In this document: positions 7,401-16,313 of the stretch, one piece after another | Numbering within the stretch: position 1 is the stretch's first letter | How the letters are laid out: every line of letters starts with the position of its first letter | NCBI RefSeq assembly: GCF_014192105.1 | Contig: NZ_JACHXK010000020.1 | Coordinates: 1-64,000, forward strand | DNA from: Paenibacillus phyllosphaerae | GTDB lineage: Bacteria > Bacillota > Bacilli > Paenibacillales > Paenibacillaceae | Length of the DNA: 64,000 nucleotides | Direction of reading: 5' to 3' | Notes under the pieces: generated by a model | The model's input: the letters and a program-made list of their open reading frames with translations, nothing else | What the model was told of the DNA's origin: nothing | Database searches by the model: none | Position numbers and translations under genes: made by a program

Positions 7401-9206
7401 TTACTGCAAGACCGGCAATTCGATAATGAACGTCGATCCTGCGCCGACACGGCTGTCTACCCAGATGGATCCTTTATGCAGCTCGACGAGATGCTTTACG
7501 ATGGACAAGCCGAGGCCGGTTCCGCCTGAACTGCGGGAACGCGCTTTGTCGACCCGGTAGAAGCGCTCGAAGATCCGAGGCAAGTCTTTCTTCGGAATGC
7601 CGATACCCGTATCCGCAATGCTGATCCGGATATGATCATAGTCCGCGTCTTCATCGGTCACGGGGACGCCATGCTGGATCGCTTCAACCTTCACCGATAC
7701 CTTGCCGCCCTCAGGCGTATAGTTGATCCCGTTGGAGAGCAGATTCATGATAATCTGGCGCAGCCGATCCTCGTCCGCTTCCACGTAGAGTCCTTGTTCG
7801 GCTTGCAAGTTAAGCGTGATGTGCTTACGTGTTGCCTCCGACTTCATCAGATCGACGGTCTTGCCGACGAAACTCGTCAGTTCGACCGGCGAGAATTGGA
7901 GCGGCACACGGCGCGATTCGATCTTCGATAACTCCAGAATATCGCCGATCAGCCGATTCAGCCTTTCGCTTTCGTCAAAAATAATTTGCAGGAACGACCG
8001 GGATATCTCCGGATCATTCACCGCGCCGCCGAGCAGCGTCTCCGCGAAGCCTTTGACCGCCGCAATCGGCGTCTTGAGCTCATGCGAGACGTTGGCGACG
8101 AATTCGCTGCGCATCCGCTCCAGCCGCCGGATCGCGGATACGTCTTGCAGCACGAGCAGCACGCCATCGAACTCGTTGTCATCCTCCATAATCGGCACGA
8201 GATTCAGATCGAGGAGCCGCTCTTCCGGGAAGTAGAACGTAATTTCCTCGCGCACATGCTCGCGGGACTCCAGGCCGTCTTGAATGATTTGGGCAAGCTC
8301 ATACTGCTGCTTCGCTTCCGTATAGTGACGACCGACCATCTCTCCAGCCGAGAAGCCGAGTACTTCTTCGGCGCGGCGGTTGATAAGCAACATGCGGCCT
8401 GTCCGGTCGATCATGACGATCCCGTTGATCATGTTATCCAGAACGCTCTGCAGCTGATTCTCGTTCTGATGGATGCGAGTCATCTGAACCTGCAAGCTCT
8501 CCGCCATGGCGTTAATGGCACTGCCGAGTTCGCCGATCTCGTCATTATTCTTCACCTTGACACGGGACTGATAGTCCATGTTTTTGATTCGTTTGGCAAC
8601 CTTCGTAATCTGTTCCAGCGGACGCGTGAGACCGAGCGCGATGCGATAGCTCACGATCGCGGACACGACGAACAGAATCAATAATCCGATGATGAGTACG
8701 CTCCACAGATGCTTAATGCTGGCATCGATCGAGGCGAGACTTAATGCCAGACGGATAATATCGGAATTCGCTTCTCCAGGGTGCAGCTGCATGGCCACAT
8801 AGAGCAAATTCTGGTCGATCGTGTCCGAGAACCGAATGGCTCGACCGATGCCGGTTTTCTGGGCTTCGACGATTTCGACGCGATCGCTGTGGTTATCCAT
8901 CGTTTCGGGCGCATGGTCGGAATCGCCCAGCACGACGCCATCCGCGCGTATGAAGGTGACTCGCGCATCGGTAGCTACCTTAAGTTCCTTAGCCTCGGCC
9001 GTAAAATAATCGTAAAGCTCTTCCGGCTCGCCTTGGCGCCAGTCCATGCTTCCCAAGATGATCCGCATCTCCCGAACCATGCTTTCCTCGAGGGCACTAA
9101 TATGGTTCTCCTTGTAAGTCTTCCCCATTAGAATCCCGGCCGCCAGCACCGAAATCCCGATCATGGCAACCATGATAAATGTTAAGCGAAATCGAAAACT
9201 GTTCAT
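7401..9206 (-). CDS. phoR: PhoR-type sensor histidine kinase
   Basis: A 601-residue membrane kinase. Order: transmembrane helix 7-28, extracytoplasmic sensor domain (about 30-165), second helix 168-190, HAMP (about 192-245), PAS domain (about 250-355) with GIVMIDRTGRMLLINRRAEE, HisKA with phosphoacceptor His375 in VSHELKTPIAAVKG, then HATPase_c with N-box NLLSNGINYTPEGG, DTGIGIPKKDLPRIFERFYRVD and GGTGLGLSIVKHLVE. The HAMP-PAS-HisKA order and the YFxEEERxLDLN-like PAS end are typical of PhoR/PnpS. It probably phosphorylates the PhoP-like regulator encoded downstream; in Bacillus the regulator gene normally comes first. Confidence 0.85.
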   Translation of the reverse strand: MNSFRFRLTFIMVAMIGISVLAAGILMGKTYKENHISALEESMVREMRIILGSMDWRQGEPEELYDYFTAEAKELKVATDARVTFIRADGVVLGDSDHAPETMDNHSDRVEIVEAQKTGIGRAIRFSDTIDQNLLYVAMQLHPGEANSDIIRLALSLASIDASIKHLWSVLIIGLLILFVVSAIVSYRIALGLTRPLEQITKVAKRIKNMDYQSRVKVKNNDEIGELGSAINAMAESLQVQMTRIHQNENQLQSVLDNMINGIVMIDRTGRMLLINRRAEEVLGFSAGEMVGRHYTEAKQQYELAQIIQDGLESREHVREEITFYFPEERLLDLNLVPIMEDDNEFDGVLLVLQDVSAIRRLERMRSEFVANVSHELKTPIAAVKGFAETLLGGAVNDPEISRSFLQIIFDESERLNRLIGDILELSKIESRRVPLQFSPVELTSFVGKTVDLMKSEATRKHITLNLQAEQGLYVEADEDRLRQIIMNLLSNGINYTPEGGKVSVKVEAIQHGVPVTDEDADYDHIRISIADTGIGIPKKDLPRIFERFYRVDKARSRSSGGTGLGLSIVKHLVELHKGSIWVDSRVGAGSTFIIELPVLQ

Positions 9207-9249
9207 TGCCGCTCGTCCTCCACTTTTTCTTCGCCCCTAATCGTACCTG

Positions 9250-10065
9250 TCACGGACTTTGCGCGCCAGTCTTTCGATTGTAAAGTTTTTGTAAAACAAG
9301 GTGATGAACCGTTGCTAGCGGCTGCTGAATCAGAATCGACAGCACGACGGGGACCGCCGCGAGCGGGCTGAAATAACCGAGCGCCAGCACGATTCCGAGC
9401 GAAATATTCCGCATGCCCGAAGCGTAGGACACGGTCGTCACCGTCGCACGGTTGCGATAAGGCAGCGCGCCGAAGAATCCAATCGCGTAACAGAGGCCAA
9501 CCATGAGCACCGCAAGCGGCACGAGCGTCAGCAGGTCGTCCTTGAGCGCCGCGGCTGACGGCGCGATCGCTGCGGCATTCAGCATCACGACAAGGACGAA
9601 GCAGATTTTGGACAGCGGCGCTGCGTAAGGCTTCACGGCCGGTAGGATCCGCCCTTTGGTCAGATCATGCAGCAGCACGCCAATCACGGTCGGGACGACG
9701 ATGATCGTCAGCAGATCGATAATCATGTCTGCCGTATTCGTCTCGACGGAAGCTTGGAACAGCAGATGGATCCCTGCCGGGACGACGAACGGGCTAAGCG
9801 CGGAGTCAATGACGACCATCGCCAGAATTAGCGGAATGCTGCCTCCCGACAAGCCGACCCACAGCACCGTCGAGACGCCGAGCGGAATAATGGTGAACAA
9901 TACCAGGCCCACGACATAGGGAGAATCCGGGCCGAATATGAGCGCGCCCAGCCCGTAAGCCATAAGCGGCGACAGCACATGCGTGAGCACGAACGTCCAC
10001 ACCATAACGCCAGGCCGGCGAAGTACTTCCAACAGCTGCTTGTGACCGCATCCGATCGCCATCAC
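9250..10065 (-). CDS. BASS (bile acid:sodium symporter-like) transporter, start unresolved
   Basis: An at least 271-residue protein of about eight membrane helices with the family features SPLMAYGLGALIFGPD, TIIPLGVSTVLWVGLSGG and a late GMRNISLGIVLALGYF. The first usable start is GTG at 10065, but the same open frame continues upstream without a stop to 10254 and encodes a plausible missing first helix (EKWLFLITPGSLILGFLFSS, around 10,177-10,120), as expected for the family. That extension contains no ATG, GTG or TTG. The gene may therefore use a rare start codon or have lost its start through a frameshift or sequence error. The stop codon bounding the frame is the fumarase stop. Confidence 0.65.
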   Translation of the reverse strand: MMAIGCGHKQLLEVLRRPGVMVWTFVLTHVLSPLMAYGLGALIFGPDSPYVVGLVLFTIIPLGVSTVLWVGLSGGSIPLILAMVVIDSALSPFVVPAGIHLLFQASVETNTADMIIDLLTIIVVPTVIGVLLHDLTKGRILPAVKPYAAPLSKICFVLVVMLNAAAIAPSAAALKDDLLTLVPLAVLMVGLCYAIGFFGALPYRNRATVTTVSYASGMRNISLGIVLALGYFSPLAAVPVVLSILIQQPLATVHHLVLQKLYNRKTGAQSP

Positions 10066-10254
10066 CAGCGTTACGTAAGCGAACAGATAAGGGACGGACG
10101 GGACTAGGGCCCGCAGCTGCGACGAAAAAAGAAAGCCCAGGATTAGGGATCCTGGGGTGATAAGAAATAGCCACTTCTCAACTTGTTCGTTAAAGGCTAA
10201 TCCGAAGCTGCGCGTAACGCATCCCTCATTCGTATCTAATATGGATGAAACATG

Positions 10255-11799
10255 TTAGTTGAATACCGGCTCCTTGAACTGGGCCAGCTTCGCGAACGAA
10301 TCCTGTTCGACATCGGCGTGCAGGCTGTTGCCATGCGCGTCCATCGTGACAATAGCGGCGAATCCTTCCGTCTTGAGATGCCACATCGCCTCCGGAATGC
10401 CGAACTCCATGAAGTCGACGCCGTTCACGTTCTTGAAGCATTCCGCATAGTACTGCGCCGCACCGCCGATGGCATTCAAATATACCGCGCCATGCTCCTG
10501 CAGCGCCGCGAGCGTCTTGGGTCCCATGCCGCCTTTACCGATAACGGCGCGAATACCGAACTTCTTGATGATATGGCCTTGGTAAGGCTCCTCGCGCGCA
10601 CTGGTCGTTGGGCCAGCCGCCTTCACGTGCCAGCCTTCTTCGTCCTTGAGCATGACCGGTCCGCAGTGATAAATAACGGAGCCGTTCAGGTCGATCGGCG
10701 CGTCATGGTCCATCAAATACTTGTGCAGCGCGTCGCGGCCTGTATGCATCTCGCCATTAATGATGACAATATCACCGACCTTAAGGCTGCGCACTTGCTC
10801 CTCGGTAATTGGAGTGTTGAGGACCACTTCACGGCGCTCCGCATTCGCCGAGACCGCTTCAGCCGCCGCATCCGCTGCTGCGGATTTCATCGGCGTGTCC
10901 GTTCCCGACGGGTAAATCCAAGATTTGATCTCGCCTGTTGCCGCATCGAGCAGCATGCCTTGACGGCGGTAAGCCCAGCAATTGTACGCGACCGAGACGA
11001 AGAAGCTCGCCGGGAGGCGGTTCATGACGCCGACCTTGCAGCCGAGCAGCGTGACGTTGCCGCCGAAGCCCATCGTGCCGATGCCTAGCTTATTGGCGTT
11101 CTCAAGCACATAGTCTTCGAGTTGAGCCAACTCAGGAATATCGTTCGTATCGTCCACGCGGCGGAACAATTGCTGCTTGGCCAGCTCATAGCCTGTCGTG
11201 CGGTCGCCGCCGATGCCGACGCCGATGAAGCCCGCGCTGCAGCCTTGCCCTTGCGCTTGGTACACCGCATGCATGATGCATTTGCGAATGCCGTCCAGAT
11301 CGCGACCTGCTTTGCCTAGCCCCTCGAGCTCGGTCGGCAGACTGTATTGGACGTTCTTGTTCTCGCAGCCGCCGCCCTTCAGAATCAGGCGCACGTCAAT
11401 ATCGTCCTTCTCCCATTGCTCGAAGTGAATGACCGGCGTACCTGGGCCGAGATTATCTCCCGTATTCGCGCCGGTCAGCGAGTCGACCGAGTTCGTCCGC
11501 AGCTTGCCATCCTTTGTAGCGCGGGCGATCGCACTGCGTATTTGCTGCTTCATCACAATCTGATTGGCGCCGACGGGCGTATGTACGACGAAGGTCGGCA
11601 TACCGGTATCCTGACAGATCGGCGATACGTTGCATTCCGCCATCTCGATATTCGTCGCGATGGTCGACAAGGAAAGGCCCGCGCGCGTGGCGCGATCCTC
11701 TGCTTCTTGGGCTGCCTGAATCGCTTTGCGGACATCGCCCGGGAGATTCGTGGATGTTTCTACGATGAGATTATATACGCTTTGTTCAAAGTGCTGCAT
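10255..11799 (-). CDS. fumA: Class I (iron-sulfur) fumarate hydratase
   Basis: A 514-residue fusion of the alpha and beta domains of class I fumarase. Seen motifs: SPICQDTGMP (Cys62, cluster ligand region), GQGCSAGFIGVGIGGDR, TMGFGGNVTLLGCKVG, and in the C-terminal domain VVLNTPITEEQVRSLKVGD, AAGPTTSAR and GKGGMGPKT. The enzyme interconverts fumarate and L-malate with a [4Fe-4S] cluster. Length and domain order match single-chain fumarases rather than the split L(+)-tartrate dehydratase form. ATG start with GAGAGGGG some 14 bases upstream. No terminator is visible before the transporter gene. Confidence 0.92.
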   Translation of the reverse strand: MQHFEQSVYNLIVETSTNLPGDVRKAIQAAQEAEDRATRAGLSLSTIATNIEMAECNVSPICQDTGMPTFVVHTPVGANQIVMKQQIRSAIARATKDGKLRTNSVDSLTGANTGDNLGPGTPVIHFEQWEKDDIDVRLILKGGGCENKNVQYSLPTELEGLGKAGRDLDGIRKCIMHAVYQAQGQGCSAGFIGVGIGGDRTTGYELAKQQLFRRVDDTNDIPELAQLEDYVLENANKLGIGTMGFGGNVTLLGCKVGVMNRLPASFFVSVAYNCWAYRRQGMLLDAATGEIKSWIYPSGTDTPMKSAAADAAAEAVSANAERREVVLNTPITEEQVRSLKVGDIVIINGEMHTGRDALHKYLMDHDAPIDLNGSVIYHCGPVMLKDEEGWHVKAAGPTTSAREEPYQGHIIKKFGIRAVIGKGGMGPKTLAALQEHGAVYLNAIGGAAQYYAECFKNVNGVDFMEFGIPEAMWHLKTEGFAAIVTMDAHGNSLHADVEQDSFAKLAQFKEPVFN

Positions 11800-11915
11800 A
11801 ATGGAAGATGAGCCCCTCTCTGCTGTTCGTAAAACTAGTTTAATTCTATACTAATTCTATCATAGCATAGACCTCATTCTGAGGAGAACCATAAGTAGCA
11901 AGGAGAGAAAGTTTC

Positions 11916-12539
11916 TTGGATAACCATTTTATCGCGTATATGTACAGGCTGCGCTACATTAAACGCTGGAGCCTGATGCGCAATACGACCCGCGAGAATG
12001 TCGCGGAGCATTCCTATCATGTCGCGCTCCTGTCTCATTTGCTGTGCGAGATTGGCAATCAGGTGTTCGGCCGCTCGCTTAACGCCGATCGTGCCGCAGC
12101 TATTGCCCTGTTCCACGATGCAACCGAGGTCTTCACCGGAGACATCCCAACGCCGGTCAAGCACCATAATCCCCGTATGCTATCGAACTTCCGGGAACTT
12201 GAAGCGATGGCTGCCGACCGGCTCGTCAATATGGTCCCCGAGCCGCTCAAGGACGTGTATGAGCCGCTTCTGCGCGAGCACGCAATGCCCGGGGAGTCCC
12301 TTACGCAACTTAGCGAAGAGGAACGCGAGCTGCGCCGGATGGTAAAAGCTGCCGATTTGCTCGATGCTTATATCAAGTGCCTCTCCGAGCTCTCGTCAGG
12401 CAACCGCGAATTCGCCGTTGCCAAGGGACAGATCGAGCAATCGCTCGCCAAGCTGAACCTGCCCGAGACCGAATGGTTCCTTCACCATATGGCGTCCGCC
12501 TTCAGCAAGACGCTCGACGAACTGTCCGTGGACGAATAA
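11916..12539 (+). CDS. yfbR: YfbR-like HD-domain 5'-deoxynucleotidase
   Basis: A 207-residue HD-superfamily protein. The metal-binding residues are His32 (VAEHSYHVA), the HD pair His67-Asp68 (LFHDATEVFTGDIPTPVK) and a distal Asp in MVKAADLLDAYIKC. TGDIPTPVKH is the YfbR signature. In E. coli YfbR dephosphorylates deoxynucleoside 5'-monophosphates. The start is TTG at 11916 with AGGAG 10 bases upstream. It is divergent from fumA and followed by its own terminator. Confidence 0.85.
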   Translation: MDNHFIAYMYRLRYIKRWSLMRNTTRENVAEHSYHVALLSHLLCEIGNQVFGRSLNADRAAAIALFHDATEVFTGDIPTPVKHHNPRMLSNFRELEAMAADRLVNMVPEPLKDVYEPLLREHAMPGESLTQLSEEERELRRMVKAADLLDAYIKCLSELSSGNREFAVAKGQIEQSLAKLNLPETEWFLHHMASAFSKTLDELSVDE

Positions 12540-12564
12540 GCCACTGCAATGTCACGCATGAACG

Positions 12565-12608
12565 AAGAACCTCTGTTAGAGCCTTGGCGGCTGCAACAGA
12601 GGTTCTTT
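12565..12608 (+). terminator. Terminator after yfbR-like gene
   Basis: A 13-base perfect stem AAGAACCTCTGTT / AACAGAGGTTCTT with a short T-rich end, located 25 bases after the stop. Confidence 0.75.
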
Positions 12609-12637
12609 ATGATGCTTATAGCCCGAAACATGTGTGT

Positions 12638-13249
12638 TCAAGAAGGCCGGTCAATGCTGAACGTGCCGCCAAGCCGCGAATAATCGTTGCCGGCCATCCG
12701 GCTGACCGGCTTTAGTTGATTGGCAAGGATACGGCCTTTCTCATATACACGCTCGTCGACATGGAATCGGACCACGCGCGCCAAGATCAGATCAGCCGCA
12801 ATCTTTCCGTCAGTCTCCCCTACAGGGACGATCTGCTCGATAACGCACTCCATTCTCACTTTCGCTTCCGCAATGCCGGGAACGGCGATAGACTCGCTCG
12901 CTACGGGCGTCAAGCCGGCCAGCGCCACCTCGCTTACGTCCGAAGGTAAATTCGCCGCCGTTTCATTCGCTAGCGAGACGTTATCTTCGTCGACGATGTG
13001 AATGACGAGCTCCCCGCGGGCCGCGGCATGCCGGGCCGTATCCTTCTGCTCGCCGTTCTTCCGTTGCACCGCGACGGACAGTACCGGCGGCTGATTCGAT
13101 ACGATGTTGAAGAAGCTGAAGGGCGCGGCATTGAGCACGCCCTCCTGCGATAACGTCGTGACCAGCGCGATCGGCCTTGGGACTACGCTGCCGATGAGCA
13201 GCTTATAGGTATCATGCGCGCTCTGGACTGCGGGATCGAGCGTAATCAT
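12638..13249 (-). CDS. Flavin reductase-like (FMN-binding split barrel) protein
   Basis: 203 residues from MITLDPAVQSAHDTYKLLIG. Motifs of the flavin reductase-like family: GSVVPRPIALVTTLSQEGVLNAAPFSFFN (FMN-binding strand-loop) and AANLP...HVDERVYEKGRI. Such proteins bind FMN and reduce flavins or act on flavin-linked substrates. The start ATG overlaps the stop of the upstream esterase gene (ATGA), so translation is probably coupled. It is the last gene of an mhq-like operon and may recycle reduced flavin for quinone detoxification; that role is inference. Confidence 0.8.
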   Translation of the reverse strand: MITLDPAVQSAHDTYKLLIGSVVPRPIALVTTLSQEGVLNAAPFSFFNIVSNQPPVLSVAVQRKNGEQKDTARHAAARGELVIHIVDEDNVSLANETAANLPSDVSEVALAGLTPVASESIAVPGIAEAKVRMECVIEQIVPVGETDGKIAADLILARVVRFHVDERVYEKGRILANQLKPVSRMAGNDYSRLGGTFSIDRPS

Positions 13250-13863
13250 TCCGAAGCTCCGAACGCGCCTTTGAACCAGGCCGCCGCCGCTTCTGCTTCC
13301 GTCCGCGTCAATTGGTGGCCTGCTTGCTCCCAATGCACCTCGACCGAGGCCCCGGCATCGTTTAGCAGCTGCACCAGCTCGTCGGTCTCCTGCGGGGAGC
13401 AGATCGGGTCATTCTTCCCGGCGCCTACGAATACCGGCGTTCCATTCAACGCTGGCAGCTGTACGCCTCTGCGCGGCACCATCGGGTGATGTAGAATCGC
13501 CCCGCGAAGCGCGCCTTCGTAATGGAACATCAGGCTGCCTGCGATGTTCGCGCCATTGGAGTAACCGACGGCCACGATATTGTTCCGGTCGAATCCGTAT
13601 TGCCCGGCTGCCTCATCCAGGAAATTTTGAAGCTCTTCCGTGCGGAAGATCAGGTCCTCGATATCGAATACGCCTTCGGCCAGTCGTCTGAAGAAGCGGG
13701 GCATCCCATTCTCCAGCACATTGCCTCTTACGCTGAGCAGCGAGGAGGAGGGCGCGATCATGCGCCCAAGTCCCAGAAGGTCCCGCTCCGTACCGCCTGT
13801 GCCATGCAGCAGCAGCAGGGTTGGTGCCTTCGGATCCGTTCCTTGCTCGAATAGATGTCTCAT
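13246..13863 (-). CDS. mhqD: MhqD-like alpha/beta hydrolase
   Basis: A 205-residue carboxylesterase-type alpha/beta hydrolase. Oxyanion segment LLLHGTGGTERD, nucleophile Ser102 in GYSNGAN, catalytic Asp in GAGKNDPIC and His in AGHQL. Length and order match MhqD of Bacillus, induced by methylhydroquinone. It overlaps the preceding mhqO-like gene (TAATG) and the following flavin reductase gene (ATGA), so the genes are translationally coupled. The exact substrate is unknown; in B. subtilis the gene belongs to the MhqR regulon for quinone and electrophile stress. Confidence 0.85.
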   Translation of the reverse strand: MRHLFEQGTDPKAPTLLLLHGTGGTERDLLGLGRMIAPSSSLLSVRGNVLENGMPRFFRRLAEGVFDIEDLIFRTEELQNFLDEAAGQYGFDRNNIVAVGYSNGANIAGSLMFHYEGALRGAILHHPMVPRRGVQLPALNGTPVFVGAGKNDPICSPQETDELVQLLNDAGASVEVHWEQAGHQLTRTEAEAAAAWFKGAFGASE

Positions 13864-14813
13864 TATTGGTCACCCTCCAATACGCGTACTTCGATCGGAA
13901 GCAGATTCCCTTCGATGATCGCTCTTTTTGGTTCAAACCATTCCGGCAGCATGACTTTCTCGCCAAGTGCCTCCGGCGCTTCGTCACGTGCGAAACCTGG
14001 AGGATCCGTTGCGATCTCGAACAGGATCCCGCCGCCTTCGCGGAAATAAACGGCGTTGAAGTACTGACGGTCGACGATCGGCGTCGGGCTCAGGCCATTG
14101 TCACCGACCAGTTTGCGCCATGCCTCATGCTCGATATCGTCTTTGGCGCGCCATGCGATATGGTGCACGGTGCCAGCGCCGCCTACGCCCCACTCCATGT
14201 TGGCAAGTTTCAGGTCGATGATGTTCCCGATATCGCCTTCCGCTTCGAAGCGAGCATAGCCGCCTTCCTCGCTCACTTTCGTCAAGCCCATTACGCTGAC
14301 CAGCACTTCAGCGGTATGTGCCGCATGAACGCTGTACAGGATAGCGCCGCCGAAACCTTTGATCGCTTTGTCCGCCGGAACGCCGCCGAACGACCACTGG
14401 CTTGGCGCGCCAGCCGCACGCTCGACCAGCTCAAGTTGCAGGCCTTCATTGTCCGTGAATTGAAGGAACGTCTCGTTGAAGCGCTCTTCTTTGTTCACCG
14501 CGATGCCGAATTTGGCCAGACGTTCTTCCCAGAAGCTGAGCGTACCCGCCGGCACTACATACGTAGTCGTGCCGACTTGGCCGCCGCCGATCCGGCCTCT
14601 GCGCGAGTTCGGCCAAGGGAAGAACGTGATGATCGTCCCCGGGCTGCCGTTTTCATTGCCGAAGTACAGATGGTACACTTCCGGCGCGTCGAAGTTGATC
14701 GTTTTTTTCACGAGGCGAAGACCTAATACACCAGCGTAAAAATCTACATTTGCCTGTGGATCGCGAGCGAAAGCGGTAATGTGGTGGATACCTGTCGTTT
14801 TGAGTGTCATCAT
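13863..14813 (-). CDS. mhqO: MhqO-like ring-cleaving dioxygenase (glyoxalase fold)
   Basis: A 316-residue protein with two vicinal-oxygen-chelate modules: the first opens TTGIHHITAFARDPQANVDFYAGVLGLRLVKKTINFD, the second contains GAGTVHHIAWRAKDD and ends in YFNAVYFREGGGILFEIATDPPGF. The His of IHHIT, the His of VHHIAW and the Glu of LFEIATD are the expected metal ligands. The MhqO/MhqA family cleaves hydroquinone or catechol-like rings with Fe(II). It is the second gene of the operon after the nitroreductase, 60 bp downstream. Confidence 0.88.
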   Translation of the reverse strand: MMTLKTTGIHHITAFARDPQANVDFYAGVLGLRLVKKTINFDAPEVYHLYFGNENGSPGTIITFFPWPNSRRGRIGGGQVGTTTYVVPAGTLSFWEERLAKFGIAVNKEERFNETFLQFTDNEGLQLELVERAAGAPSQWSFGGVPADKAIKGFGGAILYSVHAAHTAEVLVSVMGLTKVSEEGGYARFEAEGDIGNIIDLKLANMEWGVGGAGTVHHIAWRAKDDIEHEAWRKLVGDNGLSPTPIVDRQYFNAVYFREGGGILFEIATDPPGFARDEAPEALGEKVMLPEWFEPKRAIIEGNLLPIEVRVLEGDQ

Positions 14814-14873
14814 AAATCTCTCCTTTAAGTTATTTGGTTTATACTTCCAATTCTTACAATGAGAATCACATCA

Positions 14874-15497
14874 TCATTTTATCGTTACGAACTCACCGAC
14901 CGGCTTGCGGTATCCGCGGGGACGCTGGCTGCTGACGTCTTCCTGGCCGATCGTAATCAGGAGGGCCGGCACATAGCGGTCTGGAATATCGAGCGCTCGG
15001 CGCATGGCCTCCGCATCGAATCCGATCATCGGGCACGTGTCCCATCCTTTATCCTTGGCGATCAGCATGAACTGCATCGCGGATAAGCTCGCATTGCGAA
15101 TCGCTTCATCCCGCTTGAACGTCTCTCCTCCCTGCTCGTAGAATTGGGTCACCGAATCGACCGTCATGTCGTACTCTTGCTTGCTGATGACGCCGAGATT
15201 GAGCAGGCCTTCGTTAATCGGACCGACCTGGCGGTAGGCTTCCAGATCGCCAAGGACAAGAATCGCCGCCGAAGCTGTCTTCACTTTGAACTGCTTGCCC
15301 GTCGCCTCGTACACCGGTCCATTCTTCAAGTCTTCATTCTGAACGACGATGTAATGCGCATGCTGAAGGTTAAAAGCCGATGGCGTATAGCGGACCAGGC
15401 TGAATATCTCTTGTAGTTCCTCGTGCGGAATGGTCACATCTGGCTTGAATTTGGTCGCTGACCGTCTTTCTTTGACGATATCGATTAAGCTGCTCAT
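14874..15497 (-). CDS. mhqN: MhqN-like nitroreductase family protein
   Basis: 207 residues from MSSLIDIVKERRSATKFKPD, with the FMN-binding Arg-Arg-Ser pattern at the N-terminus, SLVRYTPSAFNLQHAHYIVVQ, and a C-terminal WDTCPMIGFDAEAMRRAL. This matches the putative NAD(P)H nitroreductase MhqN of the B. subtilis MhqR regulon, proposed to reduce quinones. The start at 15497 is chosen because GAAGGACTC precedes it and the family begins there; the frame is open further upstream to 15566, where it would run across the operator. First gene of the operon mhqN-mhqO-mhqD-flavin reductase. Confidence 0.85.
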   Translation of the reverse strand: MSSLIDIVKERRSATKFKPDVTIPHEELQEIFSLVRYTPSAFNLQHAHYIVVQNEDLKNGPVYEATGKQFKVKTASAAILVLGDLEAYRQVGPINEGLLNLGVISKQEYDMTVDSVTQFYEQGGETFKRDEAIRNASLSAMQFMLIAKDKGWDTCPMIGFDAEAMRRALDIPDRYVPALLITIGQEDVSSQRPRGYRKPVGEFVTIK

Positions 15498-15539
15498 GGG
15501 TGAGTCCTTCTTTCTTAGTATGTCCGTTTTTAATTTCAT

Positions 15540-15557
15540 TATCTTTAATTTAAGATA
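15540..15557. promoter_or_regulatory. MhqR-type operator upstream of mhqN
   Basis: The 18-base inverted repeat TATCTTTAATTTAAGATA, 43 bases upstream of the mhqN start. It matches the MhqR operator pattern known in Bacillus (TATCT..GAATTC..AGATA) and the second copy in front of mhqR. Confidence 0.75.
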
Positions 15558-15612
15558 TAGGGCCAAAGGAAGCCGTTCCCTCTCGCGAGAACGTTAGGAC
15601 CGTCAGCCATTG

Positions 15613-16062
15613 CTACCCGACTGCAATTCCTTTGCCCAGCTTCTTCAAAAGCTCTGTCGCCGCCTGCTTCTCTTCATCGGTCAGGCCGCTTGTAATCGTA
15701 TGGATAACGTCGGCATGTTCGGGAAAAATACGATCGAACAGCTCGCTGCCTTCTTCCGTAATCTCGGCGAAAATGACTCTGCGGTCATCCGTGCACGGTA
15801 CCCGTCTCAGTAGGCCCCGATTCTCCAACTTGTCGATATTGTACGTGACGCTTCCGCTGGTGACGAGAATCTTGCTGCCGATCTGTTGGAGCGGGATCCG
15901 TCCTTTATTGTAGAGCACCTCGAGAATGGTGAATTCCGATGGCGACAATCCGTGCTGCTTCATATCCTTGACCGCGTGGTCCATCACCGTCTTATAAGCC
16001 TTGGACAGAACGACGAACAATTTCAGCGACGCAGCCTTCTGCTCATCTAGTTGGAATGACAT
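15613..16062 (-). CDS. mhqR: MarR family regulator, MhqR-like
   Basis: 149 residues from MSFQLDEQKAASLKLFVVL. The winged-helix core is LSPSEFTILEVLYNKGRIPLQQIGSKILVTSGSVTYNIDKLENRGLLRR and the wing contains DDRRVIFAEIT, as in MarR proteins. Position next to the mhq operon and identical operators identify it as the likely MhqR repressor, released by quinone-like electrophiles. One cysteine (Cys in RRVPCTDDRR) is present; whether it is redox-active is unknown. ATG 16062 is chosen over GTG 16071, which would lie inside the AGGAGGTG ribosome site. Confidence 0.82.
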   Translation of the reverse strand: MSFQLDEQKAASLKLFVVLSKAYKTVMDHAVKDMKQHGLSPSEFTILEVLYNKGRIPLQQIGSKILVTSGSVTYNIDKLENRGLLRRVPCTDDRRVIFAEITEEGSELFDRIFPEHADVIHTITSGLTDEEKQAATELLKKLGKGIAVG

Positions 16063-16111
16063 CTCGTGCACACCTCCTGCTCACGTTGCTTGCGTATTTC
16101 TTTGTGTTAAT

Positions 16112-16129
16112 TATCTTGAATTAAAGATA
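16112..16129. promoter_or_regulatory. MhqR-type operator upstream of mhqR
   Basis: TATCTTGAATTAAAGATA, an 18-base inverted repeat 50 bases upstream of the mhqR start. It differs from the mhqN copy at only two central positions, which supports autoregulation. Confidence 0.75.
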
Positions 16130-16313
16130 TCGTAATTTAAGGAGAATGTCAACACCTGCCGCCAAACTTTTTTCAATCGTTCTTCTTATCAAAAGGAAGA
16201 ACCTCGTCGGACTGCCGGGCAGACAGCATCAACGTGATTCTTCCTCGACATTCATACCTATTTACAGCCATCAGGACAGATAGCGCAGCGTAAAATTGCG
16301 CCTCAAGCCGATC

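Noticed and set aside
9250..11799. Fumarase-transporter readthrough fusion
   Set aside because: Both frames happen to be in phase across the UAA stop, but no recoding signal is visible and such a fusion has no functional logic; a start-codon problem is simpler.
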